Shown: positions 34,428 to 42,489 of the stretch, piece after piece
Layout: each line of letters opens with the position of its first letter
Numbering within the stretch: the first letter of the stretch is position 1
Assembly (NCBI RefSeq): GCF_029076445.1
Contig: NZ_JARESG010000020.1
Coordinates: forward strand, 1-64,000
Direction of reading: 5' to 3'
Length of the DNA: 64,000 bases
DNA from: Pseudarthrobacter naphthalenicus
Lineage (GTDB): Bacteria > Actinomycetota > Actinomycetes > Actinomycetales > Micrococcaceae
Translations under genes and position numbers: made by a program
Notes under the pieces: generated by a model
Told to the model about the DNA's origin: nothing
What the model saw: only the letters and a program-made list of their open reading frames with translations
Database searches by the model: none

Positions 34428-35446
34428 CACACGATTTCCAGCAGGGCGGTGTTGAGCCCGGAACCGACGCCCATGCACAGCACCCTGTCCCCGGCCGCCA
34501 GCGTCTGCGCTTCGGCAGCCAGGGTCATGGGGAGCGAGGCCGGGCCCACGTTGCCCCAGTGGGGAAAGGTGATGGGGACCTTTTCCGGATCCAGGCCCAC
34601 TGCGTCGATGATGGCCTGGGTGTACGCGTTGCTCACCTGATGGGTGACGTACCGGTCCATCGTTGCCCAGTCCCACTCCGGCTTGGCCTCGTGCCAGGCG
34701 TCCACCACCAGTTGCAGACCGCCGTCCAGCAGGCCTTTGGTGTCCGTGGCCATGCCGTCGATGCCGCCCACGCACAGCTCATGGTGCTCGGTGCCGGCGC
34801 GCATCACGCCCCCCACGATCCGGTGCGCCCCGGGATGCTGGTCCGCCGGGCCCAGCACGGCTGCGGCCGCGCCGGAACCCAGGGTGAGGGTGGCGAACTC
34901 ACGGCCGAAGTCCTCACGGGTGGTCTCCGGCCGCTGCAGCCGGGCCAGGGTGGCCTCCTGAGTGGCCTGGGCATCCTCACCGTTGACGATCATGGCGTAT
35001 TTGATCTGGCCGGAGTCGATCATGTTGGCCGCCAGGGTCAGGCCGTTGACGAAGCCCAGGCAGGCGTTGGCAAGATCGAAATTCATGGCCGACGACGGCA
35101 GGCTGAGGCCATGATGGATCTTCACCGCGACGGACGGCTCCAGGCTGCGCCGCGTGACGGAGGTGTTGATCAGCAGACCCACCTCCGACGCTTCCACCCC
35201 GGATTCGGCCAAAGCCTTAGCGCCCGCCTCGATGGCGGCGTCGTCGAACGAGGTCCCCGGCGCCCACCAACGGCGGTGGGTGATCCCTGCCACCCGTTCA
35301 AGCAGGCGCGGGGGAAACTTCAAGCGCCGCAGGGTGGGGGCCAGCCTGCGGTCGAAATCAGCGGAACTGACGATCTTGGGAGCTTCGACGCTGCTCACCG
35401 AAAGCAAAGCGGTGTTGTTGTGCCGGAATGTTGCATTCCCTGTCAA
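34424..35446 (-). CDS. oleA: OleA: long-chain acyl-CoA head-to-head condensing enzyme
   Basis: Thiolase-fold enzyme that condenses two fatty acyl-CoA molecules to a 2-alkyl-3-keto acid, the first step of long-chain olefin synthesis. It has 340 residues. The catalytic set matches OleA: Cys129 in NACLGF, His269 in YVTHQVS, Asn299 in HWGNVG, and the OleA-type Glu103 in RRSLEPSVA. These align with Xanthomonas OleA Cys143, His285, Asn315 and Glu117 with offsets of 14-16. TTG 35446 follows AGGGG. It leads a three-gene operon with 4-nt overlaps. FabH-type ketoacyl synthase III is the alternative, less likely because of Glu103 and context. Confidence 0.93.
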   Translation of the reverse strand: MTGNATFRHNNTALLSVSSVEAPKIVSSADFDRRLAPTLRRLKFPPRLLERVAGITHRRWWAPGTSFDDAAIEAGAKALAESGVEASEVGLLINTSVTRRSLEPSVAVKIHHGLSLPSSAMNFDLANACLGFVNGLTLAANMIDSGQIKYAMIVNGEDAQATQEATLARLQRPETTREDFGREFATLTLGSGAAAAVLGPADQHPGAHRIVGGVMRAGTEHHELCVGGIDGMATDTKGLLDGGLQLVVDAWHEAKPEWDWATMDRYVTHQVSNAYTQAIIDAVGLDPEKVPITFPHWGNVGPASLPMTLAAEAQTLAAGDRVLCMGVGSGLNTALLEIVW

Positions 35447-35611
35447 ATTAAGCCCCTATTCGTGTCTGTACTGCGCTCCGGTGGCTGACCGCACCATCGA
35501 GCACCAGCCCAAGTGCTTAACTATGCCGGGTCCGGGCCAGTTCCTGCACATGCCGCCGGTCCCGCACCTGCCGGTAGTACCTGCGGCTCCTGCGCGCGGA
35601 TCTGCAAGGAA

Positions 35612-35641
35612 TTGTCGCAGCCCCGCAGTAGATTGTAAGTA
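35612..35641 (+). promoter_or_regulatory. Weak promoter candidate for smc
   Basis: TTGTCG (35612-35617) and TAAGTA (35636-35641) are 18 bp apart, with TG immediately before the -10. It lies about 95 bp upstream of the smc TTG start, in the 290-bp gap between divergent oleA and smc. Hexamers are weak. Confidence 0.3.
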
Positions 35642-35655
35642 ACAGGGGCCGTTTT

Positions 35656-35679
35656 CCCGCTACATTCCCCGCTACATTC
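35656..35679. repeat. Two perfect 12-bp tandem repeats upstream of smc
   Basis: CCCGCTACATTC occurs twice in tandem (35656-35667 and 35668-35679). A second short pair, ATACCAGCCC, follows at 35685-35694 and 35698-35707. They lie in the smc 5' untranslated region; no role is known. Confidence 0.6.
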
Positions 35680-35736
35680 CCCCGATACCAGCCCCCCATA
35701 CCAGCCCAGTGCGCCGAGCAGGAGACCCGAACCACC

Positions 35737-38700
35737 TTGCACCTCAAGAGCCTTACCGTCCGGGGATTCAAGTCGTTCGCGTCGGCAACGACGTTCGACT
35801 TCGAGCCCGGAGTCACGGCCGTGGTGGGGCCTAACGGTTCAGGAAAGTCCAATGTGGTGGATGCCCTGTCCTGGGTGATGGGGGAGCAGGGGGCCAAGAC
35901 ACTGCGCGGCGGCAAAATGGAAGACGTCATTTTCGCCGGCACGTCCGGGCGCCCGCCCTTGGGCCGCGCACATGTCTCCCTGACGATCGACAATACCGAC
36001 GGTGCCCTGCCCATTGAGTACAGCGAAGTCACCATCTCCCGGACGCTGTTCCGCACCGGCGGCTCCGAATACGCCATCAACGGGGCCAGCTGCCGCCTCC
36101 TTGACATCCAGGAACTGCTCTCGGACTCCGGCCTGGGCCGGGAAATGCACGTCATCGTGGGCCAGGGCCAGCTCGACAAAGTCCTGCACGCCACCCCCGA
36201 GGACCGCCGCGGATTTATCGAGGAAGCCGCCGGAATCCTCAAGCACCGGCGCCGCAAGGAAAAGACGGTCCGCAAGCTGGAGGCCATGCAGGCGAACCTG
36301 CAGCGGCTCACGGACCTGACCGGAGAGATCAGGCGCCAGCTGACCCCGCTCGGCAAACAGGCCGACGTCGCCCGCCGTGCCCAGAGGGTCCAGTTCGATG
36401 TCCGCGATGCACGCGCGCGGCTGTTGGCCGATGACCTGGCCCGGGAGCGAAACTCCCTGGCCCGGGACGTCGCGGATGAGGCAGCCCTGAAAGCCCGCAG
36501 GGCCGCGGTGGAGCAGGAACTGGAGTCCGGGCGCCGGCAGCAGGCCGCCATCGAGCACCTCGCGGCGGAGGCCACACCCAGGCTCAACGGGGCGAGGGAC
36601 ACGTGGTACCGGCTGAACGCGGCGCGGGAACGCCTCCGCTCCCTCGGTTCCCTGGCCCGGGAACGCGGCCGCCTCCTCGGTGCCGCCGATGCCGAACCGT
36701 ACTCGGGACGGGACCCGGAGCAGTTGGAGCGGCAGGCGGCACGGGTCCGGGAGGAACTCTCGGAACTCGATCGTCACATCCTTGACCGGCGCAGCGCCCT
36801 GGAGTCGGCAACAGGTGCCAAGTCCGAAGCTGAACAGGCCGCCGCCGCCGAGGACAAGCGCCTCACAGCCGTGCTCCGCGCCGCAGCAGACCGCCGCGAA
36901 GGGCTCGCCAAGCTGGCCGGCCAGGTGGGCGCGGCCAGGTCGCGGGTGGAGTCCGCCCAGGCCGAACTGGGCCGGCTCCGCGATTCGCTCGCCGCCGGGC
37001 AGGACCGCCGCAGCAAGGCCCAGTCCGAGTTCACCGCCCTCGAAAGCCAGGTAGCCGGCGTTGAGGAAGGCGAGGAAACCCTCGACGCCGACTACGAGGA
37101 CGCCAGCGCCGAACTCGACGCCGTTGTTCAGGAGATTGCCAATCTGACCGCCGCCGGCAGGGAAGCCGTCCGCGAACGCGACTCCCTGGTGGCCCGGCGC
37201 GACGCCCTGCAGCTTGGACTCAACCGCAAAGACGGTGCGGCCCATGTCCTCAGCGCCGGCCTCGAAGGTGTCGCCGGGACGCTGGCGGCAGGGCTATCTG
37301 TTGAACCGGGCTATGAAACGGCCATCGCCGCCGCACTCGGGGAAGCCTCCGAAGCCATCGTGGTCCGCAATCCCGAGGTGGCGGCCGCCGTGGTGAAGCT
37401 GCTCAAGGACGACGACGCCGGCCGCGCCGTGTTGCTGCTGGAATCGGCCGCACCGGCGCGCCCGGGCACGGTGACGTCGGGTTCGTTGCCTGCCAAGGCC
37501 CGCCGGGCACTTGACCTGGTGACCGCCAGCGGGGACAACGGCGCGGCGGTGGCCGCGCTTCTCGGGGGATCCGTCGTCGTCGATGACGTGGCGGCCGCCG
37601 GCGCATTGGTCGGTGAACGGCCTGAGCTCACCGCCGTTACCGTGGCCGGGGATGTTCTGACAGCGCTGACCGTCACCGGAGGATCCGCGAAGGCGCCGTC
37701 GCTGCTTGAAGTGCAGGCCGCCGTCGACGACGCCGAGACCCGCCTCGCCGCTGTCACCGCGGATCTTGAGCGGAACCGGTTCGCGCTCGCCGGCGCGGAA
37801 GCGCGGCGCGCCAAAGCGCAGGCCCGGACCGACGCTGCCTTGGACAGGCTGCACGATTCGGACGCCAGGCTCGCGGCCGTCGCTGAGCGCCTCGGCCACC
37901 TGAATTCAATCCTGCGCAGCGCCGTCGGGGAAAGCGACAGGCTTGCCGCTTCCCTGGCCAGGGCTGAAGCGAATGTACGTGCCGAGGAGGAGGCGCTCGC
38001 GGCCATCGCCGCCCGGCTGGCCGCGGCGCAGGAAGCGCCCGCGGAGGAAGAACCGTCCACCGAACAGCGCGACGCCCTGGCCCGGGCAGCGTCCCTGGCC
38101 CGGTCCGCCGAAATGGAAGCCAGGCTCGCGCTCCGCAGTACCGAAGAACAACTGACCGCCACCCGGAACCGGGCCGTCTCGCTCGAGCGCGCAGCCGCCA
38201 CGGAGCGCAAAGCCCGGGAAGAGGCGGCCGAAAGGGCGCGCCGCCGGCGGCTCCAGGCCCGGCGGGCCGCGGCAGTGGCAGCCGCGGCGGATCTGGCCAT
38301 CCGCTACATTGACGTCTCCGTGGAGCTGGCGCGTGAAGAGCGCGATCTTGCGGAGGAGAACCGGGAGCAACGGGACCGCGAACTGCAGTCGATCCGCGGA
38401 GGCAACGATTCCCTGGCCCGCGAGCTCACCGAATTGACTGATTCGGTGCACCGGGAGGAACTGGCCCGCACCCAGCACAGGGCGCGGATTGAGGCCCTGG
38501 AAAGCCGGTCCATCGAGGAACTGGGCATCACGCCGGACGTCCTGGTGGCGGATTTCGGCCCTGACGTACCGGTGCCGGTCCCTGCGGAGGACAGCGGTGA
38601 TAAGTGGGCCGCGCTGCGGACACCGGTGGACGGCAGCGGCGCCCCGGTGGTTGAGGGCAAACCGTTTGTCAGGGAGGAACAGGAGAAACGGCTCCGGAAA

Positions 38701-39324
38701 GCCGAACGGGACCTCTCGGCCCTGGGTAAGGTCAACCCGCTGGCGCTGGAGGAATTCGCGGCCCTCGAAGAACGGCACCAGTTCCTCAGCACCCAGCTTG
38801 AGGACCTGAAGTCCAGCCGCAAGGACCTCCTGGACATCATCAAGGAAGTGGACGATCGGGTGCAGAGGGTCTTTGCCGAGGCCTTCGAAGACACCCAGGC
38901 CCAGTTCGTCCGCGTCTTTGGCCGGCTCTTTCCCGGCGGCGAGGGCCGGCTGGTCCTGACCGACCCGTCGGACATGCTCACCACAGGCATCGAGGTGGAA
39001 GCCCGGCCGGCGGGCAAGAAGATCAAGCGGCTCTCGCTGCTCTCCGGCGGCGAACGGTCCCTCACCGCCGTAGCCCTGCTGGTGGCCATCTTCAAGGCCC
39101 GCCCCTCGCCGTTCTACGTGATGGATGAGGTGGAGGCGGCCCTGGACGACACCAACCTTGGCCGCCTCATCACCATCTTCGAAGAACTTCGCGAGTCCAG
39201 CCAGCTGATCGTGATCACCCACCAGAAGCGGACCATGGAAGTCGCCGATGCACTCTATGGCGTCACCATGCGCGGCGACGGCGTGTCAACCGTTATCAGC
39301 CAGCGGCTGGGGGCCGACGTCTAG
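35737..39324 (+). CDS. smc: Chromosome segregation protein SMC
   Basis: ATPase core of the SMC-ScpAB condensin that organises and segregates the chromosome. It has 1,195 residues. The N-terminal Walker A is VVGPNGSGKSN near residue 32. Long coiled-coil arms (about 165-500 and 660-1000) flank the hinge near 510-640. The C-terminal head has the signature LLSGGERSLTAVALL near 1105 and Walker B FYVMDEVEAALDD near 1128. The TTG at 35737 opens directly on HLKSLTVRGFKSFA, the family N-terminus. ftsY follows after 54 bp, a conserved linkage. Large antisense frames over this gene are composition shadows. Confidence 0.97.
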   Translation: MHLKSLTVRGFKSFASATTFDFEPGVTAVVGPNGSGKSNVVDALSWVMGEQGAKTLRGGKMEDVIFAGTSGRPPLGRAHVSLTIDNTDGALPIEYSEVTISRTLFRTGGSEYAINGASCRLLDIQELLSDSGLGREMHVIVGQGQLDKVLHATPEDRRGFIEEAAGILKHRRRKEKTVRKLEAMQANLQRLTDLTGEIRRQLTPLGKQADVARRAQRVQFDVRDARARLLADDLARERNSLARDVADEAALKARRAAVEQELESGRRQQAAIEHLAAEATPRLNGARDTWYRLNAARERLRSLGSLARERGRLLGAADAEPYSGRDPEQLERQAARVREELSELDRHILDRRSALESATGAKSEAEQAAAAEDKRLTAVLRAAADRREGLAKLAGQVGAARSRVESAQAELGRLRDSLAAGQDRRSKAQSEFTALESQVAGVEEGEETLDADYEDASAELDAVVQEIANLTAAGREAVRERDSLVARRDALQLGLNRKDGAAHVLSAGLEGVAGTLAAGLSVEPGYETAIAAALGEASEAIVVRNPEVAAAVVKLLKDDDAGRAVLLLESAAPARPGTVTSGSLPAKARRALDLVTASGDNGAAVAALLGGSVVVDDVAAAGALVGERPELTAVTVAGDVLTALTVTGGSAKAPSLLEVQAAVDDAETRLAAVTADLERNRFALAGAEARRAKAQARTDAALDRLHDSDARLAAVAERLGHLNSILRSAVGESDRLAASLARAEANVRAEEEALAAIAARLAAAQEAPAEEEPSTEQRDALARAASLARSAEMEARLALRSTEEQLTATRNRAVSLERAAATERKAREEAAERARRRRLQARRAAAVAAAADLAIRYIDVSVELAREERDLAEENREQRDRELQSIRGGNDSLARELTELTDSVHREELARTQHRARIEALESRSIEELGITPDVLVADFGPDVPVPVPAEDSGDKWAALRTPVDGSGAPVVEGKPFVREEQEKRLRKAERDLSALGKVNPLALEEFAALEERHQFLSTQLEDLKSSRKDLLDIIKEVDDRVQRVFAEAFEDTQAQFVRVFGRLFPGGEGRLVLTDPSDMLTTGIEVEARPAGKKIKRLSLLSGGERSLTAVALLVAIFKARPSPFYVMDEVEAALDDTNLGRLITIFEELRESSQLIVITHQKRTMEVADALYGVTMRGDGVSTVISQRLGADV

Positions 39325-39378
39325 ATCGGTGCTGGTGGGACCCCCAAGCGGCTCCGGCGTTTGTGAGAAGCTAGGGGA

Positions 39379-40581
39379 GTGAATGACATCCTCCCCATTA
39401 TTCTGTCCATCGTTGCTGCCCTGGTGGTTATTGGCGGGCTCATCCCGGTCCTGATGAAGACGCGGAAGAACATCAACCAGTACCCCGGGACGCGTGACGC
39501 CAACGATCCCGTCGGGGGCGGCGGTACGCTGCTGGAGGACGCCCCCGTGGCGCCGGCCGAACGGCAGGCTCCGGCCGGCGTCGACCTCGAAGACCTTGAA
39601 ATCACCGACGTCCCGGACGACGCCGCCGGCCTCGAAACCATCCCGGTGGAGACGCCGCTGCCCGTTGCAGGCCGCCTCACCCGCCTCCGTGAACGCCTGG
39701 TCCGGTCCAACAACATTCTGGGCAAGGGCCTGCTCGCCCTGCTGTCCAGTGACAAGATCGACGAAAATGTCTGGGACGAAGTTGAGGAAACCCTCCTGCT
39801 GGCGGACCTGGGCACCGAACCCACCATGCAGCTGGTGGACGCCCTCCGGGAACGCGTGAAGGTACTCGGCACCCGGACCCCCGAGCAGGTCAAAGCATTG
39901 CTCCGGGAGGAACTGATCAAGCTGGTGGACCCCACCATGGACCGCAGCCTCCGCACCGAGCGGCACGCGGACAAGCCGGCCATCATGCTGGTGGTGGGCG
40001 TCAACGGCGTGGGAAAGACCACTACCGTGGGCAAGCTGGCCCGTGTCCTGGTGGCAGAGGACAAGGACGTCCTGCTGGGCGCGGCGGACACGTTCCGTGC
40101 TGCCGCGGCGGAGCAGCTGGCCACCTGGGGGCAGCGCGTGGGCGTTCCCACGGTGAAGTCCGACGTCGACGGTGCAGACCCGGCGTCTGTCGCCTACGAG
40201 GCGGTCAAGGCAGGCATTGACCAGGAGGTCGATGTTGTCATGATCGACACCGCGGGCCGCCTGCAGAACAAGACCGGCCTGATGGACGAACTGGGCAAGG
40301 TCAAGCGGGTCATCGAAAAGCTCGCCGAGGTGGACGAGGTACTGCTGGTCCTGGATGCCACCACCGGCCAGAACGGCCTCAACCAGGCCCGGGTTTTCGC
40401 CGAGGTTGTGAACATCACCGGCATCGTCCTGACCAAGCTCGACGGCACCGCCAAGGGCGGCATCGTGGTGGCCATCCAGAAGTCGCTCGGTGTGCCGGTC
40501 AAGCTGATCGGCCTTGGCGAAGGGGCCGATGACCTGGCGCCGTTCGATGCCGAGGGCTTTGTGGACGCGCTGCTCAACTAA
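39379..40581 (+). CDS. ftsY: Signal recognition particle receptor FtsY
   Basis: Membrane receptor that docks SRP-ribosome complexes to the Sec translocon. It has 400 residues. A membrane helix at residues 3-25 is followed by an acidic linker (about 45-100), the four-helix N domain, and the GTPase G domain: GVNGVGKTTTVGKLA near 205, DTFRAAAAEQL, DTAGRLQNK and TKLDGTAKGG. A GTG start is used at 39379. It pairs functionally with Ffh, encoded at 47270. Confidence 0.97.
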   Translation: MNDILPIILSIVAALVVIGGLIPVLMKTRKNINQYPGTRDANDPVGGGGTLLEDAPVAPAERQAPAGVDLEDLEITDVPDDAAGLETIPVETPLPVAGRLTRLRERLVRSNNILGKGLLALLSSDKIDENVWDEVEETLLLADLGTEPTMQLVDALRERVKVLGTRTPEQVKALLREELIKLVDPTMDRSLRTERHADKPAIMLVVGVNGVGKTTTVGKLARVLVAEDKDVLLGAADTFRAAAAEQLATWGQRVGVPTVKSDVDGADPASVAYEAVKAGIDQEVDVVMIDTAGRLQNKTGLMDELGKVKRVIEKLAEVDEVLLVLDATTGQNGLNQARVFAEVVNITGIVLTKLDGTAKGGIVVAIQKSLGVPVKLIGLGEGADDLAPFDAEGFVDALLN

Positions 40582-40638
40582 CCAGCGTCCCAACGTCGAG
40601 CCAACGTCCCAACGTCGAGCCAACGTCCCAACGTCGAG
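40582..40638. repeat. Three 19-bp tandem repeats after ftsY
   Basis: CCAACGTCCCAACGTCGAG is repeated at 40601-40619 and 40620-40638; the first copy (40582-40600) differs by one base. The array begins directly after the ftsY stop codon and its last copy runs into the left arm of a large hairpin. Confidence 0.85.
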
Positions 40639-40696
40639 GGGCGGGCTTTCGCCGCTAAGCACATGCTTTAGCGGCGAAAGCCCGCCCCTCGATGTT
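40630..40696. terminator. Very long hairpin, probable bidirectional terminator or REP-like element
   Basis: A perfect 24-bp inverted repeat (40635-40658 with 40668-40691) extends to 29 bp with one G.T pair (40630-40658 with 40668-40696), around a 9-nt loop. The arms contain GGGGCGGGCTTTCGCCGCTA. It separates the convergent ftsY and glycosidase genes. Its length exceeds what termination needs, so it may be a repetitive palindromic element. Confidence 0.8.
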
Positions 40697-40707
40697 TCCC
40701 GGTGGAC

Positions 40708-42417
40708 TCAGTAGGTGAAGTTGAGCACCGTGGCGGTTCCTGCGGTGAGCTTGAAGGTCTGTGTCTTGGACCCGTAGTTGAACCCTTCCACGGTTGCCCG
40801 TTCCGCGACAGGTGCCGGCGCAGTAAAGGCGCCGTCAATCTTGGTTTGGTCCTCGGCTCCGAAGGAGGGGCCTGTCAGCTGGGTCATGGTTCCGGTCAAC
40901 GCCTTCCCAGGTAGTTCGAGCGTGACCCTGGTTTGGGCAGCCTCGGTGGGATCATTTTCGTTGACGACGATGACGGTGGTGCTTCCGTTCGCGTTCTGCA
41001 ATGCGTAGGCGTATGTCAGTCCGCCCCCGGAAGCCTGCAGGCGCAGGAACTCACCGGCGCCAAGCTCCGCTGCGAAGGACATGCCGAAATAGTTCGACCT
41101 TTCACTGTATGTGCCGTTCGGCTTGAGGTACGGTCCCCCTGCGCAGATTGCCGACATGGGCGGCCCACCCTGACAGGTCATCAAGGAACTGTGGAATCCG
41201 AGCTTCTGGATCCCGAGCTGCGCCGCATGCAGGGTGTAGTCCACAGCCCATAGTGCCGAAGCGTGAACCTTGGTGGTTGGGTTGGAACCAGAACAGGCGG
41301 AGATGCCGGTCTCCGGCATCCAGGTGTCCACATTGTATTTGCGGGCCAGCGTCAGTGCGGCCGTCTGGTAATCAGCAGTTGCATCATGCAATGCGCTGCT
41401 CATAAGGTTCGTCAGAGTTGGAGACCGATCACCCGCAGTGCTGTCACAGACGTGCAGCGGATAGTTGTGCAGTGAGAGGATCCGTTTTTGGGGCAGATCG
41501 GTCCTAAGGAAGGGCTCCCACCACGATTGCTCGTAAGCGCCCGGGCCCAGCAGAGGCAAGTCGGGTGCCACTACAAAGATGGCTTCCGCGTAGGCCTTAA
41601 GCTCCCGGAGGTAGTCGTTGATCCCCCACCTCTTGTCCCGTACCCCACTTAGGGGAAAGCCATTGGGCTCATTTCCCACGGTTAGGCTGACAAGCCTTTT
41701 GCCGAAAGCCTCCCTGGCATACTTGACCATGTCAGCGGCTCGGGCCGGGTCGTAGTGGCCCAGGTCCACCGTCAGGCTGATAGTGGCGTCAGCGGCTTCC
41801 AAGAGAGTGTTCACCCGCACCAGGTCCGCCGGAGTGACAGCCTTGACCGGATGGGCTTTGTCGCCGGTGAGGTTGCCGGGAATAGCTTCCCCAGACGATG
41901 TCCAAAAGAATCGTCGGTCCACAGAATTCCCTCCGAAGCGGAGGAGGGGTTTGCCCAGGCCCTGGAGGCGGGCGACAATCTCGGGGTTGTCACCGCGGAG
42001 ACTTGCATCGGCGAGGTCCGTAGCCTCAAGGGACAGGCCCACGATGCCATCCGGAAGGGACGTGCCCATTTTCTCGGCTGACACTTTGATGCTCAATGGC
42101 TCTATGGCGGTCAGTGGAGACCCGTTCGGCGGCCCTGCCTGCTGATAGTAAGTAACGGCCGGCGCGGGTGGTAGTACCTTTTCAGGCGTCGGTGTGGGCG
42201 CGACTGAGGCAGTCGGGGCGGCAGTGGCGGCCGCTGAGCCGGGCGTTGCCGACGGATTCTGGCGGGTGGGCAGAAAGAGCAGCGCTGCCACTGCCACGAG
42301 GATCAGGGCGACGGTCGCGGCAACCGCGAGCAGTGCTATTCGCTTCTTCCGGGCCGGCCCGTTGTCGGTGCCGTCACGCCGCCTCTTTCGCGGTGAGGGT
42401 TGTACAGGAAGGGACAT
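40708..42417 (-). CDS. Membrane-anchored GH79-like glycoside hydrolase
   Basis: A 569-residue protein: Arg/Lys-rich cytoplasmic tail (1-26), one hydrophobic anchor (27-49), an Ala/Thr/Pro linker (50-90), then a (beta/alpha)8 barrel. The predicted acid/base Glu250 lies in LTVGNEPNGF and the predicted nucleophile Glu369 in WMPETGISACSG, the clan GH-A arrangement seen in GH79 beta-glucuronidases/heparanases. RFGGNSVDRRFFW near 160 is another conserved strand. Residues about 470-569 are a beta-sandwich tail. It might trim glucuronate-containing polymers, which would fit the ugd-bearing polysaccharide locus, but the substrate is inferred. ATG 42417 has GGAG 9-10 nt upstream. Confidence 0.75.
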   Translation of the reverse strand: MSLPVQPSPRKRRRDGTDNGPARKKRIALLAVAATVALILVAVAALLFLPTRQNPSATPGSAAATAAPTASVAPTPTPEKVLPPAPAVTYYQQAGPPNGSPLTAIEPLSIKVSAEKMGTSLPDGIVGLSLEATDLADASLRGDNPEIVARLQGLGKPLLRFGGNSVDRRFFWTSSGEAIPGNLTGDKAHPVKAVTPADLVRVNTLLEAADATISLTVDLGHYDPARAADMVKYAREAFGKRLVSLTVGNEPNGFPLSGVRDKRWGINDYLRELKAYAEAIFVVAPDLPLLGPGAYEQSWWEPFLRTDLPQKRILSLHNYPLHVCDSTAGDRSPTLTNLMSSALHDATADYQTAALTLARKYNVDTWMPETGISACSGSNPTTKVHASALWAVDYTLHAAQLGIQKLGFHSSLMTCQGGPPMSAICAGGPYLKPNGTYSERSNYFGMSFAAELGAGEFLRLQASGGGLTYAYALQNANGSTTVIVVNENDPTEAAQTRVTLELPGKALTGTMTQLTGPSFGAEDQTKIDGAFTAPAPVAERATVEGFNYGSKTQTFKLTAGTATVLNFTY

Positions 42418-42489
42418 ACGAGAGTTTCTCCAACGTTTGAATGAGTTGCCGGTAAGCCTATCTAATGCGCATGAACGGCAGATTCACGG

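Noticed and set aside
31432..34455. Several plus-strand frames of 227-448 codons over oleBC
   Set aside because: Antisense to OleBC, whose catalytic motifs are intact.
35656..35707. CRISPR-like array upstream of smc
   Set aside because: Only two 12-bp copies directly in tandem with no spacers, and no cas genes.
35517..39222. Large minus-strand frames over smc (361, 468, 329, 438 and 263 codons)
   Set aside because: Shadow frames of smc; residue content is Arg/Ala/Gly-biased and no motif fits.
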